NCBI RefSeq assembly: GCF_001619985.1
Contig: NW_017264204.1
Span: forward strand, 499,983-563,982
Length of the DNA stretch: 64,000 nucleotides
Source: Xylona heveae TC161
Taxonomy: Eukaryota; Ascomycota; Xylonomycetes; Xylonales; Xylonaceae
Direction: 5' to 3'
Shown: piece after piece, positions 33,676 through 44,328 of the stretch
Layout: every line of letters begins with the position of its first letter
How positions within the stretch are numbered: the first letter of the stretch is position 1
The notes under the pieces: generated by a model
The model's database searches: none
Told to the model about the DNA's origin: nothing
What the model saw: the letters and a program-made list of their open reading frames with translations, nothing else
Position numbers and translations under genes: made by a program

Positions 33676-34090
33676 TTCGAAAAGTTTTGAAATACCTGCT
33701 CTTTGTGTCTTATTATTCGGATGTATTGGGATGAGGCAATCTGGTGGTAGATATGCAGATCGCGCACGCATTCGTGTTCATTAGGTCTCTGCTATTTCTT
33801 CTTCATCTCTGGTTCATGGGTGTAAATCATTGGTAACGGAGTCTGAAATGGATCATCTAATTATTCAATCTTTTCAAATTATGGTGCCTTTGTGACGCTT
33901 GTAGGGTCTGCGAAATTTGATTGTGATACGGGCAACAAGTGATAAGTTTAATGCTTTGACTGATCATATTAATTTGACTGCCATACTAATTAGTCGACCC
34001 TATTTCAACGTCGACATGTCTTATGCAAAATCAGTCCGAATAGAACATTTTATACGTTGAAATAACCCCTGACATATCCAACGGTCACGG
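33676..34090. other. Convergent intergenic region (fibrillarin / ALO1)
   Basis: A 415-bp A/T-rich stretch between converging genes, presumably both 3' UTRs. No further feature is seen. Confidence 0.5.
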
Positions 34091-35809
34091 TCAGTTGTTC
34101 AAAAGTCCCTCAGCAACAGACAAATGCCTCTTTTCAATGAGATCATCGAGGAAATCATCCAGAGCCTCCCTTCCCTCCCGAGTGAGAAAGACCTTGCCTC
34201 CTTCCGAGACGCCTCCCAAGCCATCCAAATCGATGCTCAGCTTTTCATCCTCTCCATCCGCTTCGAGTGTGAGCATCTGGAGAGCCTGCTGGCCAAACCA
34301 ATTAACACCACCTCCACGTGCAGGAACTCGAGTCTTTTCCCTCTCCTCAAGAGGCAAGAGAAGGGGGCCTTCTGGCATGACATGCCTCCGGTGCCAATCT
34401 CCAACGAACATGCCTTCGGGATCAGCGCGATCTCGGACGCGCTGCCAATTGCCCAGCTCTGGATACATTTCTTCAATTTCATGATTATTCGCATGGTCGA
34501 AATTCTTGGCCCAATGCGGCCGTCCACCTAATTCTTTCATCAACCACTCCACAGCTTCATAGTAGCGGGCGCGGCATGGAGGATCCCGATAGAACGGTCT
34601 GTAGAGCGTAAAGTTTAGATAGAGAGTAGGTCCATCTGCGACTGTCTGGTCCAGGTAAGGCCTTGGACTCGTGGATATTGATGTGTCTGATACCCGGACC
34701 TCAACCGGCGAATGTACGTAGAGGCCCTTGTTATCGAACGGAATACCCGATGCTTCCTTTTGGCCATTTAGCCATAACGAGATGCGCTGTATTGCCTCGG
34801 GCCCCTTCTCCAATGGAATAGCCCATTCATTAACAAATTGTGAGAAGAGACAGTCCATGAGTAGACCAGTCCGTCCGGGCTCCACAGCCGTGGTGCTCGC
34901 ACCATCTTTGAATCCATATTGCATACCAAACACAAACCATTCAATCGCCGGCAAAAGCCGTGGAAACCAATTTGAGATATACAGAAGCACCTGATAGGTA
35001 TGGAACCCGACAAATCCGCCATACCAGCTCCTTTGAGGCGACAAGAGTGGCTTTTCAGTCTTGTCGGCCTTCCAGACAATTGCCCGCTGCAAGTAAGGAA
35101 GCCACCAGCAGCGAACAAATTCTGCCTCTCTCCAAATTGTGCCCCATGACTGGACGACCTCGTCCAGTGGCTGCAGCGATTGTGTCCATTCAATCTTAAA
35201 CGAAGGGACAGCCTCGAAAGTGATCTCAGTGATGATGCCTAGAGCACCTAAGGAGAGTAGAGCTGCACGAAAGAGCTCAACATTTTCCTCTGCACTACAA
35301 GACAACTCCTCTCCATTTGCAAGCATAATCTTGAGAGCGCGCACTGACTGGCTGATAAGCCCGTGTTTGAGAGAGCTGCCATGTGTGCCAGTGCTTATCA
35401 CGCCTGCGGCAGACTGCTCATCAATACTACCCAGATTATCCAGGGCTAATCCGACCTTCTCCAGCTCATCTCCTAGTCTGAAAAGTCGGATGCCGCTTTG
35501 AACGGTAACGAGCCGAGTGGAAATGTCGACATTTAAGATCTGGGAGAAGTGGTCGAGATTGACCATCCATGAGGAGCTGCAGGTAATGTCGCTCGGTGAG
35601 TGCCTGGATCCGACCGTCACAACTCGTTTACGACAGCTTCGAGCGAGATTTACGGCCTTGCGGATTTCTTCGGTTGAATGAGGCCGGATATAGAGCTCAG
35701 GCCGCGTATGGAAGGTTTTGGCCCAGGTATGATGGACATGATACTCTGTTGCGCGAAAGGGCGTGCTGGGGTCGACGGTGGCGACCTCCCTTTGAAGGAT
35801 CAAATCCAT
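34091..35809 (-). CDS. ALO1: D-arabinono-1,4-lactone oxidase
   Basis: The enzyme oxidises D-arabinono-1,4-lactone to D-erythroascorbate, the last step of fungal ascorbate-analogue synthesis, in the mitochondrial outer membrane in yeast. The intronless gene encodes 572 residues from the ATG of MDLILQREVAT; an upstream extension exists only from a TTG. The N-terminal FAD-binding domain shows RPHSTEEIRKAV and VTVGSRHSPSDIT, where the His is at the position that carries covalent FAD in the yeast enzyme. Further along are GVISTGTHGSSLKHG and LGALGIITEITFEAVP. The C-terminal ALO domain ends with the diagnostic GGRPHWAKNFDHAN, ending in DPEGMFVGDWHRRHV. A tail of about 70 residues follows that catalytic core. 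The residue before the FAD-linked His is Arg (GSRHS) where yeast has Gly. Confidence 0.93.
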   Translation of the reverse strand: MDLILQREVATVDPSTPFRATEYHVHHTWAKTFHTRPELYIRPHSTEEIRKAVNLARSCRKRVVTVGSRHSPSDITCSSSWMVNLDHFSQILNVDISTRLVTVQSGIRLFRLGDELEKVGLALDNLGSIDEQSAAGVISTGTHGSSLKHGLISQSVRALKIMLANGEELSCSAEENVELFRAALLSLGALGIITEITFEAVPSFKIEWTQSLQPLDEVVQSWGTIWREAEFVRCWWLPYLQRAIVWKADKTEKPLLSPQRSWYGGFVGFHTYQVLLYISNWFPRLLPAIEWFVFGMQYGFKDGASTTAVEPGRTGLLMDCLFSQFVNEWAIPLEKGPEAIQRISLWLNGQKEASGIPFDNKGLYVHSPVEVRVSDTSISTSPRPYLDQTVADGPTLYLNFTLYRPFYRDPPCRARYYEAVEWLMKELGGRPHWAKNFDHANNHEIEEMYPELGNWQRVRDRADPEGMFVGDWHRRHVMPEGPLLLPLEEREKTRVPARGGGVNWFGQQALQMLTLEADGEDEKLSIDLDGLGGVSEGGKVFLTREGREALDDFLDDLIEKRHLSVAEGLLNN

Positions 35810-36988
35810 TGTGAACAACAAAATAAACAATTGTTGATCGAACGGATCAAATCAGCTTTCACTCATGGTGTACAATTAATTGTCTTTACTGCATTGTCGA
35901 CACCGAGGCCGAGAAAATGCCAGAGGGTCAGAGATAACAGCCAAGAAGCCATCGTGTCTAATTTGACGACCGTTGTGGGGAACTTTTATCACAGCAGAAC
36001 GAGATTTCGAATGGTAGAGTGGCGGGCGGCAGACTGGTGGCAGCCACGATGCCGGGGCTAGAATCAGATTCGCCCAACCATCGACAAACGAGGATGAGCT
36101 CGTCATTGACTTTATGCTGATGACATTTGCATCGATTGAAACCACGGCACGTGCTAAATCTTGACAAGATCTCTTATAGAGTCGTCTACCTTGGGTTTAC
36201 TGATGCACTTAATGGAATTTGACAAGGTAATTGAAAGGCTCTCTAGAGCTAATTGGAGACATTGATGCAAGCCGCAGTCACACGATTTACCTCGTGCAAT
36301 TATTGCTATTAACGGGACAACAGGCTAGATTTGGCCCGATGTTCGATATTCTCGGCCCCGGGACTCTTTCCTTTTCGATTCTCAAACAGTAGCTTGGCTG
36401 CACAACAACAGCCAATAACTATGTGCCGATGACCAAGGGTTTATGCAGACCCATGAACACCACAAAGATCAGCAGGGCGACAAACGGTGACGAAAAAGGA
36501 ACCCAAGACGGGGACTTGGCCAACAAGAGGCCGCCCGGGAGATTTTCGGGGACGGAGATGGTAGTTCAACGCAGGACAGAGGTGGTCAAAACATCAAGGA
36601 ACAGACATGGGACCTTGCGGAAACAGGAAAGAGGGATTCGTCAGATGGGGGCCCGCATGAAACGAAAAAAGAGATCAGCACAGCGCGACGGCCAAGGCAT
36701 GGGATCCATAGGTCCCTCCTCTCATCTGGGGTAGATCGCAACTAAGATTCTCCGACCCCTTCTCTTCTACTTCCTCTAGATTTTCTTTTCTCATAATCAA
36801 TACTCGATTCACTTCGTTTGCAGGCGGGATAGCTGAAACTCAAAAGGCAGAAACGAAGTGCTGGTCATTTCGCCCACCAAGAACGCCTATCCCGTCTCAT
36901 CGGCACTTGCTATTCGTTCGGATCAATCTCCGCTACTAACGAGAGCCTTGGCCGTCTATAACCGTCGCACCGTCTCTTACACAGCGCC
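35810..36988. other. Divergent intergenic region (ALO1 / GT34)
   Basis: About 1.2 kb with promoters for the ALO1-like gene (-) and the glycosyltransferase gene (+). The frame at 36423-36734 is rich in Arg, Lys and Gly but resembles no protein family known to me. I treat it as non-coding. Confidence 0.45.
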
Positions 36989-38604
36989 ATGGGACCGAAG
37001 GGTAAGTCGGAATTATTGTTTTGGTTTCAAGTCTCTGGTGCACCTTATACACACAGGTTCATGATGGACCAATGCGCCCTTGCTTCCAAACGCCACTGAT
37101 GCAGGTTTACCAATTTCGTTTCTAACAATTACCGAATTTTAAAGTAGGATCATTGCGATTTGCTTTTATGTAGTAAACCTTATCTCGATGCCAACGATAT
37201 ATACACCCACTCACACAGAAAGACGACCCTACTCAGTCTGTTGCATTTCGCTGACTTGGTGGGATTTTACGATGCGAATTATAGCCCGGTCTGGCGCGTA
37301 GCCTTGTTCTAGCATTCGGAATTTTCATCGGCTTACTCTGGCTGCTGCAATCTTTCCAATCCCATGGATCACTACGAGTACCAGCGGCACATGGAGTGCG
37401 ACCGTTGGGCGCCAGCAAAGCCTCACGATCGGCAGAAGCTCAAGGTGTAGGTGCCGCCGCCACAAAACATCACCAAATAGGCGAAAGTTCAAGTGGCGGA
37501 CGCCGCATCACGAAAGCGACGATGCTCTACGGTCCGGAGAACGAGCTCCTGGAGAGCGCCCTGAAGACTCACCAAGAGCACGGCGAGCGTTGGGGTTATC
37601 CCGTGCAGGTGCTGCGGTATCAAATCGCGCGCGCACGATGGAGCAAGCCATCCTACCTGCTCTCATTGCTGGTCCGAGAGCTCGCAAAGTCCCCAGAGGA
37701 AAGAACAGAATGGATCATGTAAGTCCACAAGCCATCGGACAGTGTGAATTCCTCTTTCAATCGCATCTCCTCTCCCATTTTCAATGCCTCCGAGCCCTGC
37801 CTGCTAACCCTTCATTTACCAAACAACCAGGTGGTTTGACGCCGACACCATCCTCATCAACCCATCGATCCCAGTCGACATTTTCCTTCCGCCTCCCTTT
37901 CTCCCCTCCGCCGCAGACCTCGCTGCATCCGCACCATCATGGTACTCCTCCGGCGGGCCGAAGGGCCCTCCCACCGACCCCTTTGCACACATCCACCTCA
38001 TCGCATCGCGCGACCAAAACAGCCTCACCACAGGCGTCTTTTTCATCCGCGTCTCGGAATGGTCCATCCGGATGCTGACCAAGGCCATGGCGTTCCCCAT
38101 GTACGTGCAGAACGTCGAGCTCGGCATCAACGCCGACCAGGTCGCCATGGCATACATGCTCAACGACCCCGAGTTTCGTGCCGGCGCTGTCTACCAACCG
38201 CGCACTTGGTTCAATGCCTACGAGCTACACGACGGCTTCGAAGGGAAACCCGGAGACATGCTCGTCCATTTCCCCGGCTTGGACGACGACCGCTGGCCCC
38301 ACATGGCTGCCTGGTTTGAGGGCATCGCTCGAGATAAATCCCTACGCTGGAACGTTCCCCTCGACAAAACACCTTATCTCGCAGAAACAAAGGCCTACTG
38401 GGACGAATGGCTAGCGGCCCGATCGGTCCGCTTCGCTGCCGAAGCACAGTTCAGGAGCGATCCCCAGGGCGCGAGTACCGCGTTTAATGACACCCTTGCG
38501 TATCTCCGCTTCGCGCTGGACGAGAAGATGGATGAACCGCATACGGTGCGCGATGCACGAGTCAAGATGGAGATTGTGATGACCACGGGTGGGCAGGAGA
38601 GTCA

Positions 38605-38635
<31 letters not shown>

Positions 38636-38638
38636 TGA
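36989..38638 (+). CDS. GT34 (GMA12/MNN10) family glycosyltransferase
   Basis: GT34 enzymes of fungi are Golgi alpha-1,2-galactosyl- or alpha-1,6-mannosyltransferases using nucleotide sugars. The catalytic region is clear: MLYGPENELLESALKTHQEH, ARWSKPSYLLSLLV, the DxD-type metal site in WFDADTILINP, ASRDQNSLTTGVFFIRVSEW, NADQVAMAYMLN, and DMLVHFPGLDDD. An intron (37719-37830) splits Met from WFDAD. A hydrophobic anchor (FGIFIGLLWLLQSF) comes before the catalytic domain, so it is a type II membrane protein. The N-terminus is uncertain. The model used here has a 13-nt first exon (MGPK, 36989-37001) spliced to 37313 in phase; it gives 408 residues. The protein ends in about eleven Gln encoded by a CAG repeat. 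Confidence 0.8.
38603..38635 (+). repeat. CAG trinucleotide repeat (C-terminal polyGln)
   Basis: A CAG/CAA tract of about eleven codons lies directly before the TGA of the GT34 gene. It is prone to length change between strains. Confidence 0.85.
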
Positions 38639-39354
38639 ACTGTGGAAACAAGAAGAGCAGGCCTTTTTCTTGATTTTTCACAGACTTATCTGTTCCTTTT
38701 CTGAAGTATATCTTGGCATCAGCATATACATTGTTTTTTCTTGTCTCATCTAGCAGTGTCATTTCTTTGCATTTCATTTCATTTTCTTTGGAAAAAAATT
38801 CAGCGGTCAACGTACGAGTTTAAAAAGGAGGTCAATTAGCATAGGGCATGCAAGCATTGTCTTAGCATAGCGTTGAACATTCTATCGCCAGTCCATCAAT
38901 CAATCATTCGAACAGAGCCGGATTCAGGTACCTGGGAAATTGTCATTTCACACTGCATATGACTCTGACTGGTTTGATAGAAGATGATGATGAATAATTA
39001 AGATATGATTATGCTCTGCTTATGCCTATGCTTATGCTTGAGGACAATAGTAATAGTCGAAACGCCAATCCAAACCACATTTCCCCCGGCTAAAGAAAAA
39101 AGGTAATTGAGTCATCCCGTCCTCCCACAGAATGCAGAAATGAGAAAATAGAAAATGCAAGCGGTGCGCCTTAGCGACAAAATGATGCATGCTTGACAAC
39201 TAATAGAGGAGCATTGGAAACAAGGTATCGAGTGCAAGAGGACCAAAGGGGGAAGAAAAATTATGTATGCACCGGTATTATTGAAGTCTTTCAAAAGAGG
39301 ATGGTAAGTAAGGATGAGGATTTGGGGAATACGATATGATCACTAGTCATGCAA
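38639..39354. other. Convergent intergenic region (GT34 / PAP2 phosphatase)
   Basis: A 716-bp stretch between the 3' ends of two converging genes. T-rich sequence follows the GT34 stop. Nothing else is recognised. Confidence 0.45.
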
Positions 39355-40816
39355 CTAGACCATTTGCTCAGTGCCAGCGACAGGACGTCTGGAAATGCTT
39401 TCCCTGTGGCCGAGGCCATGGCCGTGGTGATTGTGGTGGCCGAACCCGCCGAGGTGGCCTGCACCAGAGTGGGTTCCGGCCGCTGCGCCGGTGCCCATGG
39501 TCCCAGCGGCAGTGTCGAAGGGTGCGCCGCCAATGGCACCGTCAGGGTGGCCCCAGCCAGCCTTGCGAGTGAACATGGCCGTGTGGAAACCACCTGCGCC
39601 GGGCGCGCCGGCGCCGTAGCTGAATGGCAAGTGTCGGGTGAGAGGGATATGGTTGAATCGAAAGTCCCAGACCTGTTGCAAGTGCAGTCAGCATTTTGAT
39701 TTTTGGAGAAAAGATTATGGAAGACATCTGAGATGTGCGAGGAGGGGTTATGGGATGAGAATATGAAATAAGGTGTAAAACGTACGGAAGCGTAGACCAT
39801 GCGGTAAGCGGAAAAGGCCATGACGGTTCCAATGACGGCACCGGCGACGACATCGTACCTGTTTTCTGGGTTAGCATTTTGCCCTTAGGATAGGCCAGGA
39901 GAGAGCCAGGAGTGGGGATGCATCTCACCAGTTGTGGAATTCATCAATGGTCAAGGCGCCAGCAATAAGAGTGGCACCGAGAATCGGAGCGTAAATGGCA
40001 ATCATCTTCCACATGGCAGGGTGGTAGTTGGAAAAGACCTTGAGCTTGGCGTTGAGGTAAAGATACAAAAACACAAAGCCGGCAAAGGCAGCGGTCGAGT
40101 GACCAGAGGGAAAAGATTCAAGGGAGTCGTCAATCTGATTTGTGTCGCCCGTGCAGATGCTGCGGTCGTACATGATGCTGGCAAATCCATTTCCTGACGG
40201 CGGCTGGCCCACAGGCAATGCGGGTTTGCAGACATCAAGAAAGTGGGGACGTAGGCCTCCGATGAGCCATTTCAGGAAGACCTGGAAGACAGCGGCGGTG
40301 ATGAGCGAGTAGAGGAGCCCAATGATGGCGTTATTTGTATCCCAGAAGGAGCGGATGCGGATCTGCATGCAAAGGATAATAAAGATGGGCACAAGAGCAC
40401 CAAGCATGGCAGCAGCCCAGATGGGGACAATCTCCTTGCGCAGAGGGTAGGCAAACTCGGGATAGACAACCTCGCCGTCCTGAAAATAGACCGGGAACGA
40501 GCGAGTCGGGGCAGGGTGTGCTTCATAGACCTGTCGAATGTGAGATTCTTTCATGCAGAAATCAGTTACATGGGAATCATTCGTAGCTTACACCAAGACC
40601 AATGGCGCCCATGCAGACCATGGTAATAATGTCCAGCCATGTTGCCTTGAGCCACTGGCCAAACGGAGGGCGGCTGTTCAGGACGCTCGGGTCACCATAA
40701 TCATTTGTGGTTGCCGCGTGTTTGCCAGTATGATGATTATGATGATGGCCATCAACAGGTGCTGCGGTAGTGCCGTTGGCAGCAGCAGTCTCGTTGCGAC
40801 GTGAGAAGAAACCCAT
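39355..40816 (-). CDS. PAP2-type lipid phosphatase (Dpp1/Lpp1-like)
   Basis: Such enzymes dephosphorylate diacylglycerol pyrophosphate, phosphatidate or related lipids and sit in vacuolar or Golgi membranes. Four exons (40816-40592, 40530-39929, 39858-39786, 39672-39355) give 405 residues. The N-terminal tail is His/Asn-rich and cytosolic. Several membrane helices are obvious (WLDIITMVCMGAIGLG, IWAAAMLGALVPIFIILC, IIGLLYSLITAAVFQVFL). The phosphatase signature is present: KWLIGGLRPHF, then ESFPSGHSTAAFAG, then EFHNWYDVVAG. Motif 3 reads TIDEFHNW rather than the common SR-x5-H, but the catalytic His and following Asp are kept. The last exon encodes a Gly/His-rich cytosolic tail. Substrate specificity cannot be read from the sequence. 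Confidence 0.92.
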
Positions 40817-42730
40817 GATGCCGGTAACTTGACGCAGGGGAGGTGAGATGTCGGCGTCAAACGATGAAGAGGATGAAGAATGAACTCTAAATTATGCGGA
40901 GGTACTATTAAAAAAATGGAATCAAAGTGGACGCGACAGGACAGCACCGCGGCGACAAGGCCGTGTCCTTTGGGCAAAGGAGTCAAGCTGGAGGGAGAGT
41001 GGTGTCAAAAGGTGGGCAGTCTAAGGAGAAGAAGAATCACGATTCGAAAGGTATGGAGAGTTGGAGAAGTTCAAATATCCAGAGAAGCGAGGAAGAATAA
41101 CGTCGTCACACAAAAGAAGCGTGATGCCAAGCAAAAAACATCATCATCCTAACATAACGTTTCTAACAGGATTCATGTTTTATGGCCTTAGCCAATCCCG
41201 TGCAGGGGTTATCCCATTCTGCCTTTTACCCTCCTTTTTTGGCCCTTTCCCCAAACTAGACATTGGGGAAATAAGCATGATGGGAATTCGAGCTAGGCGA
41301 TGGGTAAATAAAATGAATTTACTACAATTCTTGTCCATTTTCGATTCGTCCTTTGTGGAAGTATTTTGTTTTGTTCCTGGGAAATTTGGGGCCATTTCTC
41401 CACGATTTAACTACGTCACGGCTCGGCTCCAGCTGTCACCCAGGGCACCCTAACCAGGGTTTTTTAGCAAGTTCCTTGGATCCAAAAGCAAAGCTTAATC
41501 CGGGGGGTTTAACCTGCAATTGCCGGCCTATAGCGGCCCCCCTTTCTCTTCTCGTCTTCCTTTGACATGATACCACTGTACCATCATCTTCTTTAACGGT
41601 GGGAAAATCCTGTTTGTTGTCTTGGTCTTTCTCCCTTTTGTTTGGTTGATGGGTCAAGCCACACCGGTACTTTCCACTGCACACTATGACATCGCTATTA
41701 TGTGGCTTGCTGCTACTCCGTACTCGGATGCAGGGCAGTCCTTGTGGCTGCCTGTGCCCCAGTTTTTCCACCACTGGCTTCATTGAAAGTTTTGGGCCGT
41801 TCTGGAAGTGCTCAAAAAATTAGTACACAGTTTAGTATCACGTAATTTGATCAACTACAATCACTTTGTTCGGAAAGGTCATCGATATGTACTGTATAAG
41901 GATGTAAAAGATTTGGATTGCTCCGTAATCTCTAAGGTCTAATCTAATTCTCTGACCATCCCACCAAAGATGCTCGTATGTAATACAATAGTCTTCAATC
42001 ACATCTCACCCTCCCCAGTCCACCCGTGATGATTCGCCATCTCTATCGGATATTAAATCCTTCATATCAATTCCCTCCGAGAAGCACGACATGTCTAGGC
42101 GTCAACTCCCTGGCGATGGAGCTCAAGCGGAACGGCTTCTCATTCCCGCGAGCACACCACCATCCAGAAAGGACAGCTGCTATGGCTGATGTTTATGCAT
42201 GATCAAAGTCCTAGGGACTAGGCTTTTATAGACCGATCCAGTCCAAACGGATCTTGTCCGCTGACCTTCACTGCTGCAAGTCTTCACCTAGTGTTGTTCC
42301 CACGCCTTTGACTCTCAGAAGGTTCGGTGCACCAGTCGTCCAATGTCAGGTCGTATCAACCCCATTTGAGTATAAATTGGTCTCCGACATCGCATGATTG
42401 GCTTCAGCTCTCAGCTGTAGAGGTATTGAGAGCGAGAGAGTACGATCTGGTCCAGTGCAAGCAGAAGCACGTCCATGAAAGATGGCCTGCTTGTGTTTTT
42501 TCCGCAATCCGCTTTGAGGAGAGCGAAAATAAAGAAAGGCTCAACGATGTATGTCGGAGACATGAGTATTGAGTATAGCCGGTTTAGAGCCTAAGATCCT
42601 GGGCTGGATTGGCCTCTTTATTGAATTTGGCCATACACCGCGTCAAGGAGTTTTATCGTTTCGGATATATGTGTGTTTGTAGAAAATCTTCGTTCCAGTC
42701 GCTCGTCCGTCTTTGCATCTCTTCGAAAGT
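40817..42730. other. Long gene-poor region upstream of the PAP2 gene
   Basis: About 1.9 kb with no convincing gene. It must contain the promoter of the PAP2 gene near 40817-41500. ACCCTAA, a telo-box-like sequence, occurs near 41447, about 630 bp upstream of that start. The open frames on both strands are short overlaps. Confidence 0.45.
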
Positions 42731-43120
42731 TCAGGGATCCACATAATCAAGGTCGCCAAAGAGGTCCATGACCACCATCAGCATAGGATAACAAAGGCTA
42801 ATATTTTCGCCAATCTCGCCGCCAAAGATGCGGCGCTGGTCTGCCTCCGAGGCGGAGAGCAACTGTTGTCCCCGCCTCGGTGGACACTGTCGCGAATGGG
42901 AGTCTGTGTTTCGGGACCGGCACATGTCTATCGATCGAGGTAGGATGGATGCAGGATAGAGCGCAGTTGGGTAGGGCGCATGTTTGGTGATGCATCCGCT
43001 GCTGCTGTAGCTGTAGCTGAGGCTGCTACCGTTGTTGCCGCTGCCGCTGCTAGCGATGTCGGATTTGGTTTGTCGTCCGGGGCGTTGCCGAGGACGAACT
43101 CTCCGACGATTGTGCCGCAT
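42731..43120 (-). CDS. Small protein of unknown function with ordered C-terminal tail
   Basis: A single-exon frame with an ATG start encodes 129 residues. The first half is basic and then Ser/Gly-rich. The last 45 residues look like a conserved folded or binding segment: RGQQLLSASEADQRRIFGG, then EIGENISLCYPMLMVVMDLF and GDLDYVDP at the stop. I believe short fungal proteins with a similar ending exist but cannot name them. Three TGA(C/G)TCA sites lie 118-239 bp upstream of the ATG, supporting a real promoter. An overlapping Ala-rich frame (43191-42928) shares part of the sequence and could indicate an alternative exon structure. Function is unknown. Confidence 0.5.
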   Translation of the reverse strand: MRHNRRRVRPRQRPGRQTKSDIASSGSGNNGSSLSYSYSSSGCITKHAPYPTALYPASILPRSIDMCRSRNTDSHSRQCPPRRGQQLLSASEADQRRIFGGEIGENISLCYPMLMVVMDLFGDLDYVDP

Positions 43121-43237
43121 AGTAAATTAATATGCTTGTTTGATTGGATTTGTATTTGGAGGAAAGCAGCGGCTGAGGATCGAAAAAACATCCAACATGC
43201 GTGGCCGTGTGTTTATGTATTGCCTGGCACGACAACT

Positions 43238-43359
43238 TGACTCACCCAATCACGCCTTGATCGGAGCCATCGGAGGTGTTCGGGTGAGTCATTGTAGCCA
43301 ATCGGAGTGGTTCTGCATCGCTCTTCCGCCTCCGATTCGGGTAAAGCGGAGTTGAGTCA
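43238..43359. promoter_or_regulatory. Cluster of three TGA(C/G)TCA bZIP sites
   Basis: Exact heptamers occur at 43238-43244 (TGACTCA), 43285-43291 (TGAGTCA) and 43353-43359 (TGAGTCA). This is the core bound by Gcn4/CpcA and AP-1-type bZIP factors. The first two lie in a longer inverted repeat (GACTCACCC and GGGTGAGTC). They are upstream of the small minus-strand gene starting at 43120. Confidence 0.6.
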
Positions 43360-43841
43360 CGCAAAGAAGGGAATATTACATGATGGCAATCCCAAAAGGC
43401 GCCACTCTGGTATCCCCAAGCACGCGACCTATTTGCAAGTGTTGCTCATATTGCTCAGAGGGGAGAAAAAGGGAAATCGGAGAATAAAGAGAGATTTTTT
43501 TCTTCCTTGGCTTCTGGGGTTAAGCATCATTCGCGGGGTGTAAGGCGCAATAAATAAAAGGTACGAGGCAATACGTCCCCCCTGCCTAGGTGCGTACGTA
43601 CTCCTCTAGTGTAGATCATCAGGATGGTGTAAGGCAGCACGCAATCACCGTCATCTCCCTTCTTTTCCTTGCGAGAGGGAAAAAACAAGCCATGTGACCA
43701 AGGCTGCCTGATCATCAAGTCTACCTAAATATGAGCTTGGTGGTGCGTCAGTTGAAACCCGAAACTGGAAGAAAAAAAGTCTTTTTTTGGTTTCACGTTT
43801 TGGCTCAGCCAAGTATTATTCGCTGCGGGCTGTACTTCTGC

Positions 43842-43863
43842 ACACACACACATACACACACAC
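43842..43863. repeat. CA-rich microsatellite
   Basis: A near-perfect (CA)n run with one TA interruption lies in the gene-poor region. No associated feature is seen. Confidence 0.75.
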
Positions 43864-44304
43864 GCCTTGCATAAACCAGGTGCGTCCCCTCGGTCCCTGC
43901 CTTAGTCGCCCCCTCGCGCGCCTCAGGGACCCGGAGGGCACATCCAAGGCATCCCCAAGGTCATTCTGCAACATCGTCATCCGCCTTTTCCGCATCAACA
44001 CACCCTGCACGCCCGGCCCTGGACTTGGCCGCGTGAGCTCTTTTCTTCCCCTTCTGCCCCAATTGTCACACGTACTTGTGCTCCGTAGCTCCCAATAAAC
44101 TTTCTCAGTCCTTTCCCTGCCTTTTTGTGTCACATGGTCCAACAAAGACATCACTCTCTCCCTTTAACAGATCATTCACATTTGATCTACCCAAATCCAT
44201 TCTTTCTTTACACCTTTTTTTTTTTTTTTAATTTTTTTTTTTTTTTGGGCCTTTGCATTTTAGTTGACCGTCTTTGCCTGCTTCGTAATGCAATGATGCG
44301 AGGA

Positions 44305-44328
44305 TCACTGATCACTGATCATTGATCA
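44305..44328. repeat. Short tandem array of TGATCA units
   Basis: Repeated TGATCA palindromes, spaced by one or two bases (gatcactgatcactgatca and onward), form a small array in non-coding sequence. Confidence 0.7.

Noticed and set aside
36423-36734. 103-codon Arg/Lys-rich plus-strand frame in the ALO1-GT34 interval
   Set aside because: It has no recognisable motif, no clear splice partners, and a composition expected from purine-rich intergenic DNA.
39336-39699. Plus-strand Cys/Arg- and Ala/Gly-rich frames opposite the PAP2 gene
   Set aside because: They are antisense shadows of the Gly/His-rich C-terminal exon of the PAP2 phosphatase.
42928-43240. Ala-rich frames on both strands overlapping the small gene
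   Set aside because: They come from GCT/GCC/GCA repeats read in several frames. The frame ending in LFGDLDYVDP is the only one with a structured-looking end.
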